Assembly (NCBI GenBank): GCA_025351985.1
Contig: JANXUW010000578.1
Location: 1-7,067, forward strand
Reading direction: 5' to 3'
From: Pseudolysobacter sp.
Lineage (GTDB): Bacteria > Pseudomonadota > Gammaproteobacteria > Xanthomonadales > Rhodanobacteraceae
DNA: 7,067 bases
Position 1 is the stretch's first letter. Each line of letters starts with the position of its first letter. The translations under genes and the position numbers were made by a program. The notes beneath the pieces were generated by a model, which saw only the letters and a list, made by a program, of their open reading frames with translations, was not told the DNA's origin and searched no databases. This document shows, piece by piece, positions 1 through 6,371 of the stretch.

Positions 1-1
1 G

Positions 2-1729
2 TTCAGCGAGTTCGCTTTCACGCTGGTCGGTGCGGTGACGATTTCTGCGATCGTCGCGCTGACCTTGTCGCCGATGTTGTGCGCCCGACTGCTGAAAACG
101 CATCAAACGGATCGCAGCGGTTGGGAAGAACGCCTGACCGATTTCATCGACCGTCGTTTCGAGGAAATCCGCCGTCCCTACCAGCGCATGTTGCACGGCA
201 GCCTGAATTTTTTGCCGGTGACGGTGGTGTTTGCGCTGATCATTCTCGGCAGCATTTATTTCCTGTACGGCGGCGCCAAGAGCGAACTCGCGCCGCAAGA
301 AGACCAAGGCATCGTGATCGCGTTCTCGAGCTCCGCGCCGAATGCCACGTTGCAGCAGCGCCAGTTGTACTCGCGCGCGGTGTACGAAACGTTCAAGAAA
401 TACGACGAGATGGATCACGTCTTCCAAATCGACAAACCCGGGCAGTCGATCGCCGGCATGGTGCTCAAGCCGTGGGATGCGCGCAAGGCCACCGCGAGCG
501 ACCTCCAACCGAAGGTGCAACAGGATCTGTCGCAGATTGCCGGCTCGCGCATCTCGGTGTTCCAGCCACCGCCGTTGCCCGGCAGTAACGGCTTGCCGGT
601 GCAGTTCGTGATCGGTACGACCGAATCGTTTTCGAATTTGAACGGCGTCGCCGAACAACTGCTGCAGGAAGCGCAGAAGAGCGGCCGTTTCATGTTCATC
701 GACAGCGATCTGAAAATCGATCAGCCACAATCGCAGGTCGAAATCGATCGCGATAAAACCGCGCAGCTCGGTCTGTCGATGCGTGATGTCGGCACCGCGC
801 TGGCGTCGATGCTCGGCGGCGGTTACGTCAACTATTTCAGCATGGCCGGACGCTCGTACAAGGTCATTCCACAGGTGCAACAGCAATATCGCTTGAACAC
901 CGATCAGCTCACCAACTATTACCTGCGTGCGGGTGACGGCAGCTCGATTCCATTCTCGACGATCGCGCATGTGACCACCAAAACGGTGCCACAATCGCTG
1001 AATCATTTTCAGCAATTGAATGCGGCGACGCTTTCCGGCGTGCCGTTCCCGGGCGTGTCATCGGGCGAGGCATTGCAATATCTGCAGGAGCTAGCGGCAC
1101 GCACGTTGCCGCAGGGCTACACGGTCGATTATGCCGGCCCGTCGCGCCAGTTCCAGCAGGAGTCGAGCGGCTTCGTCACGACGTTCGTCTTTGCGCTGAT
1201 CATCATCTTCCTCGCGCTCGCTGCTCAGTTCGAGAGCTTCCGCGATCCGATCATCATTCTGATCTCGGTGCCGATGTCGATCGCCGGTGCGTTGATCTTC
1301 ATCAGCCTCGGTATCGGCGGCGCCAGCCTGAATATCTACACTCAGGTCGGACTCGTGACGTTGATGGGATTGATCAGCAAGCACGGCATCCTGATCGTGG
1401 AATTTGCGAATGGCTTGCAGGCGGAAGGCAAATCCAAACGCGAAGCGATCGAGGAAGCGACCGGCATTCGTCTGCGACCGATCCTCATGACCACGGCGGC
1501 GATGGTGCTCGGCGTGATGCCGCTGATCATCGCCAGCGGTGCCGGTGCGGTGTCACGCTTCAACATGGGCCTGGTCATTGCCAGCGGCCTGACGATCGGC
1601 ACGCTGTTCACCTTGTTCGTAGTGCCGGCGATGTACTTGATGCTGGCGGCGGATCACCACAAGCGCGTGGCAGATGACGAAAGCGACGTCGACTCGAAAC
1701 ACACATCGGCTCTGCCGTCGGCTCACTGA
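2..1729 (+). CDS. RND-family (HAE1-type) multidrug efflux permease, C-terminal half, 5' end off the window
   Basis: Inner-membrane proton/drug antiporter of the AcrB type, which normally works as a trimer with a periplasmic adaptor and an outer-membrane channel. The frame is open from base 2, so the GTG at 35 is an internal valine codon and not the start. About 575 residues are visible of the roughly 1,030-1,050 usual for the family. Visible parts in order: TM6 (about 20-100, ending SPMLCARLL), TM7 (about 209-275), the second periplasmic porter/docking loop (about 280-1165), then TM8-TM12 (about 1172-1650). TM10 has GLISKHGILIVEFAN; its lysine (1379-1381) matches AcrB K940. TM11 begins LRPILMTT, whose arginine (1475-1477) matches AcrB R971. 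Both belong to the proton relay of the family. The TM4 aspartates lie outside the window, so activity cannot be fully judged. The tail is short, acidic and histidine-containing. An adaptor gene upstream is likely but not seen. The substrate cannot be read from the sequence. Confidence 0.95.
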   Translation, partial: FSEFAFTLVGAVTISAIVALTLSPMLCARLLKTHQTDRSGWEERLTDFIDRRFEEIRRPYQRMLHGSLNFLPVTVVFALIILGSIYFLYGGAKSELAPQEDQGIVIAFSSSAPNATLQQRQLYSRAVYETFKKYDEMDHVFQIDKPGQSIAGMVLKPWDARKATASDLQPKVQQDLSQIAGSRISVFQPPPLPGSNGLPVQFVIGTTESFSNLNGVAEQLLQEAQKSGRFMFIDSDLKIDQPQSQVEIDRDKTAQLGLSMRDVGTALASMLGGGYVNYFSMAGRSYKVIPQVQQQYRLNTDQLTNYYLRAGDGSSIPFSTIAHVTTKTVPQSLNHFQQLNAATLSGVPFPGVSSGEALQYLQELAARTLPQGYTVDYAGPSRQFQQESSGFVTTFVFALIIIFLALAAQFESFRDPIIILISVPMSIAGALIFISLGIGGASLNIYTQVGLVTLMGLISKHGILIVEFANGLQAEGKSKREAIEEATGIRLRPILMTTAAMVLGVMPLIIASGAGAVSRFNMGLVIASGLTIGTLFTLFVVPAMYLMLAADHHKRVADDESDVDSKHTSALPSAH

Positions 1730-1732
1730 CGG

Positions 1733-1768
1733 TATACGGAGCAACGCTATTTTTCGTAGCTCCGTATA
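1733..1768 (+). terminator. Perfect 10-bp inverted repeat just after the efflux permease gene, candidate terminator
   Basis: The arms tatacggagc (1733-1742) and gctccgtata (1759-1768) are perfectly complementary. After one A-A mismatch, ACG (1744-1746) can pair with CGT (1755-1757), leaving an 8-base T-rich loop. The hairpin begins 4 bases after the permease stop codon, which is where a terminator is expected. There is no T-run directly behind it; the nearest one (1784-1789) is 15 bases further on. It is therefore not a textbook intrinsic terminator. It could instead act as a 3'-end-stabilising hairpin or help separate the two convergent transcripts. The right arm also contains a TATAAT hexamer (1765-1770). 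Confidence 0.45.
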
Positions 1769-1791
1769 ATCCGCCCAAGTGAGTTTTTTGC

Positions 1792-1826
1792 AAACGCGTG
1801 ATGTCGAACAATGGCATCGCGCGTTT
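1792..1826. terminator. Second hairpin between the convergent genes, candidate shared terminator
   Basis: The arms aaacgcgtgatg (1792-1803) and catcgcgcgttt (1815-1826) form a 12-bp stem with a single G-T wobble and an 11-base loop. It lies 5 bases beyond the stop codon of the downstream methyltransferase copy and 62 bases beyond the permease stop. Read on the + strand the stem ends in TTTT followed by CATTT, a weak U-tract. Read on the - strand the stem ends in TTTGC, which is weaker. The position between two convergent genes supports a transcription-end function for one or both strands, but the poor T-tracts keep this tentative. Confidence 0.45.
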
Positions 1827-1830
1827 TCAT

Positions 1831-3144
1831 TTAACTCTTCTGTGCAACGGCAATAAAACCGGCTATCGGAACATTCCCACCGTCGAATCTCAGCTCAATC
1901 ATCTCGAAACTGCAACTACTGAAGCCGGCATCACGGCATAAAATATCGATCGACTCCCGAGAGTGCGCGTAGCGTTTGCTGGAACGCAGGACCAATGCGC
2001 CCTCTGCGGTATCGGCCGTTTCGCAGGAAAAAATCATCGCACCGCCGTTATGCAAAATCTGGAAGGCCGCGGGAATGATTTCGGACAAGTCGCCGACGTA
2101 GATAAATACATCGTTGGCGGTAACATATTCGAACGAATCGGGCGATATGCGGCGCAGCTCGTCAAGCAAATCCGCCTACCGTAACTCGGTATAGACGCCA
2201 TGCGGAACAGCTTTTTCAAGCATCTTTGCCGACACGTCCACACCGACAAACGCGCCGCTGATCGGGCCAAGATACACGCCGAGCAGACCGGTGCCACAGC
2301 CCAGATCAAGTACGCTCGTATCGAGTCCGGAGGATCTCTCGCGAATAATCTCGGCGACGCGTTTCGGCACGCGGTATTTGAGTTCACCGACCAGATGCTT
2401 GTCGAATCGATTCGCATATCCGTCGAACAAATCCTGGGTCATTTCCCGCGGCTGGGTAAGTGGCGTTTCGCCATGCGCTACCGCCAGATAAAATATCAAC
2501 GTCGGATTATCCGGTGACAACGAAATGGCACGCTGCAGCACCTCAGCGGCCTCTTCTTTCCGCTCAAGCCCGATCAGACAGGCACCGAGCCAGCCCAGCA
2601 CAAACCAGTCATCCGCATCTTGCACGAGTGCATTACGCCAATGCGCTTCCGCCCCACGATAATCGCCCATTGCAATGAGACAGATACCCAGCGCTTTGGT
2701 AATGCGTGTATCGGTCGGCTTCAGCGCATGTGCGGACTGCAGATGACGCTGCCCTGTTATCGTGTCGCCCGCCGCATGCGCCATCGCGACTGCGACTTCC
2801 AGCACCGTCATATCCATTGGCACAAGCTCGACGGCACGGTTTGCGGTGGCCACCGCTTCATCGTGTCGCGCCAGACGCGAATACACCTTTGCAAGTTCGA
2901 GGTATCCGGGTGGCCAGCGCGGCGATATGGCGACCGCGTGTTGCAGTGACGCGATTTCCTGTTTTGGATTATTGGCCGCGCGTGCGAGCATTGCTGCGGC
3001 CAAATAGATGCGCGGATCCGCCGGCGTTGCCGCATTCATTGTATTGAGTAAAGTAGCGGCCTGTTGAAGTTTTCCTGCAGAAATATCTGCTTCAATGGCA
3101 TGCAGCTTGGCGAGATTCGGGTCGGATGTTTTTGCTTGATTCAT
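1831..3144 (-). pseudogene. TPR-repeat SAM-dependent methyltransferase, downstream tandem copy, interrupted by an in-frame amber codon
   Basis: This is a paralogue of the gene at 3198-4511: the same 1314-bp length, aligning without gaps at about 263 of 437 positions (60%, hand count). The start is the ATG at 3142-3144 (MNQAKTSDPNLAKL), which matches the start of the other copy and has GGA six bases before it. The frame stays open further upstream to about 3306, but that stretch overlaps the 3' end of the other copy and has no counterpart in it. Residues 1-213 are TPR-like repeats. Residues 278-305 carry the SAM-binding motifs VLDLGCGTGLLG and VGVDVS. Codon 323 (2176-2178) is TAG where the other copy has CAG. 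As written, the product would stop at 322 residues and lose the back half of the methyltransferase fold, including the TANDVFIYVGDL segment. The remaining 114 codons to the TAA at 1831 are undamaged. The fault looks recent, if it is real; read-through or a base-calling error are alternatives. Confidence 0.85.
2176..2178 (-). other. In-frame amber (TAG) codon splitting the downstream methyltransferase copy
   Basis: On the - strand the reading around this point is GVYTELR, stop, ADLLDEL; the intact paralogue reads DVYTDLRQADLLEEL. A single C-to-T change (CAG to TAG) accounts for the stop, with the frame unchanged on both sides. A TTG two codons downstream (2167-2169) could in principle allow reinitiation, but no good ribosome binding site precedes it, and the resulting 112-residue piece would lack the SAM-binding motifs. 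Confidence 0.9.
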
Positions 3145-3197
3145 GCGTATTCCAAATCCCTGTGAATATTTGAATGCGTGGTTTGAAAAATCATTGC

Positions 3198-4511
3198 TTA
3201 TTGCTTCCGCGCAACGGCAATAAATCCGGCCACCGGAATGGTTCCGTCTTCCAGTCTCAAATCGATCGCCTCGATCGCGCATGTAACGAAGCCCGCATCG
3301 CGACACAAGGTTTCGATCGACTCACGCGAATGCGCATAACGTTTGCTCGGACGCAGCACCAACGCGCCTTCCGCGTCTCCTGCCGTTTCGCATGAAAAAA
3401 TCATCGCTCCGCCCCTGCCAAGCGCGGCGAAGGATGCCGGGATAATCTCGGACAGATCGCCGACGTAGATAAATACATCGTTCGCCGTAATGTAATCGAA
3501 CGAACCCGACAAGGTTCGCTGCAATTCTTCAAGCAGATCGGCCTGACGCAAGTCGGTGTAGACGTCGTAGCGAACGGCTTGCTCGATCATTTTCAGCGAA
3601 ACATCCACGCCAACGAATGCGCCCTTGATTCGCCCCAGATAGGCACCCAGCAAGCCGGTGCCACAACCGAGATCGAGCACACTGATAGCGCGATCGGGGC
3701 GCGCCTTGAGAATGATCTCGGCGACTTTTATCGGCACGCGATATTTGAGCTTCCCGAGCAGATGCTGATCGAACTGGCTGGCGTAACCGTCGAAGAACTC
3801 CCGCATCAATTCCTTCGGCTGCGTGCGCGGTGTTTCGCCCCGCGCAATCGCGAGATAGAACCGCAGGCTGTCATTCTCCGGCACCAGTGCAACGCCATGC
3901 GCCAGCACAATCGCGGCCTCGTCTTTTCTGTTCAACCCGATAAGACATGTGCCGAGCCAACCGAGCGCAAACGGGTCGTCCGGATTTTTATCGAGCACGC
4001 GGCGCAAATGGATCTCGGCCTCGTCAAAACGGCTTTGTTTCGCCAAACTCACAGCGAGGGCCGATGCGACCTGCATATTATCGGGCCGAAGCTCGAGCGC
4101 GGTCTGCAAATATCCCTGCGCAGCCACAAAATCTCCGGCCGCGTTCTTGATCGCGACAGCGGCCTCGAGCACGCCCATTTCGCGCGGTTCAAGCGCAACC
4201 GCCTGGTCGATGATGGCGATCGCGTGCGCGTGTTGCCCTTCTCGCGATAACGCCCCTGCAAGTTCGATCTGTGCCGGCAACCAGCGCGGCGCCACGGCGA
4301 TAGCGCGCTGCAAAGACAGAATTTCCTGACGCGGATTTTTTACCGCGCGCGCGAGCATCGCCGCAGTCAGGTAGATACGTGCATCCGGCGGCGACTCGAA
4401 ACTCAGCGTATTCAATGCCGCAGCAGCTTCGTGGAATTTTCCCGCGGCAATATCCAGTTCGATTGCGCGCAACTTAGCGAGATTCGTATCCGGCGTATCT
4501 GCTTGCGTCAT
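3198..4511 (-). CDS. TPR-repeat SAM-dependent methyltransferase (COG4976-like), intact upstream copy
   Basis: Predicted cytoplasmic protein of 437 residues joining an N-terminal TPR array to a class I methyltransferase. From about residue 44 to 213 there are five consecutive 34-residue TPR-like units, several ending in the typical proline (for example VAPRW, ALEPRE, ELRPDN, DKNPDD, LVPEN); residues 8-43 may form a sixth. A linker with FFDGYASQFDQHL and KLKYRVP (about 239-260) is a pattern I associate with the TPR-methyltransferases of COG4976. Motif I is VLDLGCGTGLLG (278-289), the acidic-loop strand is FVGVDVS (299-305), and a later motif is TANDVFIYVGDL (342-353). The ATG at 4509-4511 is chosen because GCGGA lies six bases before it and the paralogue starts at the same position. 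There is no signal peptide or membrane segment. It is probably cotranscribed with the damaged copy 53 bp downstream. TPR arrays usually bind partner proteins; the methyl acceptor cannot be told from sequence. Confidence 0.88.
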   Translation of the reverse strand: MTQADTPDTNLAKLRAIELDIAAGKFHEAAAALNTLSFESPPDARIYLTAAMLARAVKNPRQEILSLQRAIAVAPRWLPAQIELAGALSREGQHAHAIAIIDQAVALEPREMGVLEAAVAIKNAAGDFVAAQGYLQTALELRPDNMQVASALAVSLAKQSRFDEAEIHLRRVLDKNPDDPFALGWLGTCLIGLNRKDEAAIVLAHGVALVPENDSLRFYLAIARGETPRTQPKELMREFFDGYASQFDQHLLGKLKYRVPIKVAEIILKARPDRAISVLDLGCGTGLLGAYLGRIKGAFVGVDVSLKMIEQAVRYDVYTDLRQADLLEELQRTLSGSFDYITANDVFIYVGDLSEIIPASFAALGRGGAMIFSCETAGDAEGALVLRPSKRYAHSRESIETLCRDAGFVTCAIEAIDLRLEDGTIPVAGFIAVARKQ

Positions 4512-4666
4512 TCGTGTTCCGCCCGTGCACAGTCATGCGACCGATGTTGATTAAACATGTTCGAGATACGGTTTGATTTGAGATACGGTTTGATTTAACG
4601 GTTCGCCCAGGCACGCACACCCGGCAGCCAATGGGCGTATGTCGAGGCTACGTCGCAAAGTTTAAC
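4512..4666. promoter_or_regulatory. 155-bp intergenic gap between the HD-GYP gene and the methyltransferase pair, likely promoter region of the pair
   Basis: This is the only sizeable gap in the - strand gene series, so a promoter for the methyltransferase pair is expected here. No hexamer pair close to the sigma-70 consensus is visible. The best -10-like element I see on the - strand is TTTAAT (4550-4555), without a good -35 partner. The gap also holds a perfect 17-bp tandem repeat (4563-4596) and a weak hairpin with 6-bp arms (4604-4609 and 4632-4637) that has a 22-base loop and no T-run. The promoter role is inferred from position only. Confidence 0.35.
4563..4596. repeat. Perfect 17-bp direct tandem repeat, two copies
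   Basis: The unit gagatacggtttgattt occurs at 4563-4579 and again, with no mismatch and no spacer, at 4580-4596. It lies 52-85 bases upstream of the methyltransferase start codon. The 17-base period is a bit less than two helical turns. It could be a paired binding site for a regulator or simply a slippage duplication; nothing in the sequence decides between them. Confidence 0.9.
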
Positions 4667-6301
4667 TCAGCGTGTGATTAACGTGTCTTGCGGATCGCTC
4701 GCCGCCAGTTCCGCGGCAAACTCAGCGCTGATGCCCGGAATTTTTTTCCAGTCGATACGATCGATCTTGTCCGCATCAAGATAACGCCTCGCGTAATCGA
4801 GATACACGCGCTCACGCAGAAACACATCGAACAGATCCGGATCGATATGCCCGTCGCGTTTCATTTCGCCAAGAATCGACAACGATTCCGACAATGATTT
4901 GGCGGGCTTGTACGGACGATCGCGCGCGGTCAGTGCTTCGAAAATATCGGCGATGCCCATCACGCGTGCCGGAATACTCATCTGCTCGCGTTTGAGTCCC
5001 TTCGGATAACCGCGCCCGTCCATGCGCTCGTGATGACCACCGGCGTACTCGGGCACGCGGCGCAGATGCGGTGGCCACGGCAAGGTTTCGAGCATCTTGA
5101 TCGTGACCACGATATGGTGATTGATGATCTCGCGCTCAGTAGCGGTCAGCGTGCCGCGACGCACGCAGAGATTTTCGACTTCCTCGTCGGATAACAACGG
5201 CACGGTTTTACCATCGTGCGTGCGCCAGCAATTTTTCGCCAACGCGATGATCGCTTGAACCTGCGTGTCATCCATGAATTCGCCGCCGCTGTTGCAACGA
5301 CGTACGAGCTCGCGATCAGCTGCGAGTTGATGCCGACGTTGCGCATAAGCGTGGCTATCGAGCTCACCCTTGAGATGAGCGATCTCGGCATCGCGCAGCA
5401 ATATTTCAAAACGCGTGTCGATCAGCGCAATGCGGTCGAACAAGGTTTCGAGTTTGGTTGCCTTGTCGATCACATGCACCGGTGTGGTGATCTTGCCGCA
5501 GTCGTGCAGCAAGCCCGCAATCTTGAGTTCGTAGCGGTCGGTATCGCTCATGCGGAAATCCGCAAGCGGTCCGATGTTGCAACGTTCCGCCGCTGCGGCG
5601 AGCAGCATCGTCAGGATCGGCACACGATCGCAATGGCCGCCGGTGTACGGCGATTTTTCATCGATCGCGTTGTTGATCAGGCTGATCAATGACTCGAACA
5701 GCGTTTCGAGTTGTTCGATCAGCTGGCGATTGTTCAATACGATTGCGGCTTGCGACGCGAGCGATTCCACCAGTTGCTGATCGGCCGATGAAAACGCGCG
5801 CACCACGCCGTCAGCATGCTTGGCATTGATCAATTGCAGCACGCCGATCACGCTACCGGCATGATCCTTCATCGGCACCGTCAGGAAAGATTGCGAACGA
5901 TAACCTGTGCCACGATCGAAGGCGTAGGTGCCGGAAAAATCGAAGCCGTGTGCGGCATAGGCATCGTCGATATTCACCGTTTTCCCGCACAACGCGGCGT
6001 GCGCGACCACCGTCGTATCGTTGCTGCGGCCGTCTTCGGCATACAACGGCAGCGGCGCGAAATTGATCGGCTGGCCCTGCTTGCCGCCGAGCACCAAACC
6101 CAGCGTATCGTTGCGCACGACTTCGAAAACCAGTTGCCGATCACGCACGCGATACAGGGTGCCACCATCGGCGTGCGCAAAATCGCGCGCGGCTTCGAGG
6201 ATGCGTTCGAGCAGGCTGTCGATATCGTGCTCTGACGACAACGCCACGCCGATCGCATTCAGCGTTTCCAGGCGCTGCAGGATTTCGTCATCACTGTGCA
6301 C
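4667..6301 (-). CDS. GAF-domain HD-GYP phosphohydrolase, probable cyclic-di-GMP phosphodiesterase
   Basis: Predicted soluble signalling protein of 544 residues. A GAF-type sensor domain spans about residues 20-195 (HADGGTLYRV; FLTVPMKDHAGSVIGVLQLIN) and is followed by a helical linker (about 196-215). The HD-GYP domain keeps the family metal ligands and signature: GGHCDRV (H223), LLHDCGK (H266, D267), NHHIVVT (H395/H396), HHERMDGRGYPKGL (423-436) and ADIFEALTARDRPYK (451-465). The family hydrolyses c-di-GMP to pGpG and GMP, lowering this second messenger; here activity is presumably tuned by a ligand of the GAF domain. Between the HD motif and H396 there are about 125 residues, far more than in compact HD-GYP domains. 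There is no receiver domain or membrane segment. The start is GTG (6299-6301), supported by GGAG seven bases upstream. The neighbouring SUMF1-fold gene ends 54 bp upstream behind a terminator, so this gene probably has its own promoter. Confidence 0.9.
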   Translation of the reverse strand: MHSDDEILQRLETLNAIGVALSSEHDIDSLLERILEAARDFAHADGGTLYRVRDRQLVFEVVRNDTLGLVLGGKQGQPINFAPLPLYAEDGRSNDTTVVAHAALCGKTVNIDDAYAAHGFDFSGTYAFDRGTGYRSQSFLTVPMKDHAGSVIGVLQLINAKHADGVVRAFSSADQQLVESLASQAAIVLNNRQLIEQLETLFESLISLINNAIDEKSPYTGGHCDRVPILTMLLAAAAERCNIGPLADFRMSDTDRYELKIAGLLHDCGKITTPVHVIDKATKLETLFDRIALIDTRFEILLRDAEIAHLKGELDSHAYAQRRHQLAADRELVRRCNSGGEFMDDTQVQAIIALAKNCWRTHDGKTVPLLSDEEVENLCVRRGTLTATEREIINHHIVVTIKMLETLPWPPHLRRVPEYAGGHHERMDGRGYPKGLKREQMSIPARVMGIADIFEALTARDRPYKPAKSLSESLSILGEMKRDGHIDPDLFDVFLRERVYLDYARRYLDADKIDRIDWKKIPGISAEFAAELAASDPQDTLITR

Positions 6302-6341
6302 ACGCGCTCCGTCGATTCACGATCATTCCGCAACAACCTGC

Positions 6342-6371
6342 AAAAAATGCGCGCGCTACAAATCACGCGCG
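6342..6371 (-). terminator. Intrinsic terminator of the SUMF1-fold protein gene
   Basis: Read on the - strand, CGCGCG (6371-6366) pairs with CGCGCG (6355-6350) across a 10-base loop that contains part of the stop codon (6356-6358). The stem is followed by CA and six T residues (6347-6342). A short all-GC stem directly before a T6 tract is a classic rho-independent arrangement. It would separate the SUMF1-fold gene from the HD-GYP gene, whose GTG start lies about 40 bases further on. Confidence 0.65.

Noticed and set aside
1765..1770. TATAAT as a confident promoter on the + strand
   Set aside because: No -35-like hexamer at 16-18 bases upstream and no gene downstream on this strand; kept only as a speculative finding.
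3145..3306. A longer N-terminus for the downstream methyltransferase copy, starting near 3306
   Set aside because: The extension lies over the 3' end of the upstream copy in another frame, shows no homology to the paralogue's N-terminus and looks like low-quality shadow sequence; the ATG at 3142-3144 matches the paralogue start and has an RBS-like GGA.
3579..4250. A 223-codon open frame on the + strand, antisense to the intact methyltransferase
   Set aside because: Its translation shows no domain pattern, it lies wholly opposite a convincingly conserved gene, and long antisense frames are common opposite GC-rich genes.
4604..4637. Hairpin with 6-bp arms as terminator of the HD-GYP gene
   Set aside because: The loop is 22 bases and no T-run follows on the - strand, so a terminator call is not supported.
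5816..6235. A 139-codon + strand open frame opposite the GAF domain
   Set aside because: No recognisable motifs and fully opposite a domain with clear family signatures; treated as a codon-usage shadow.
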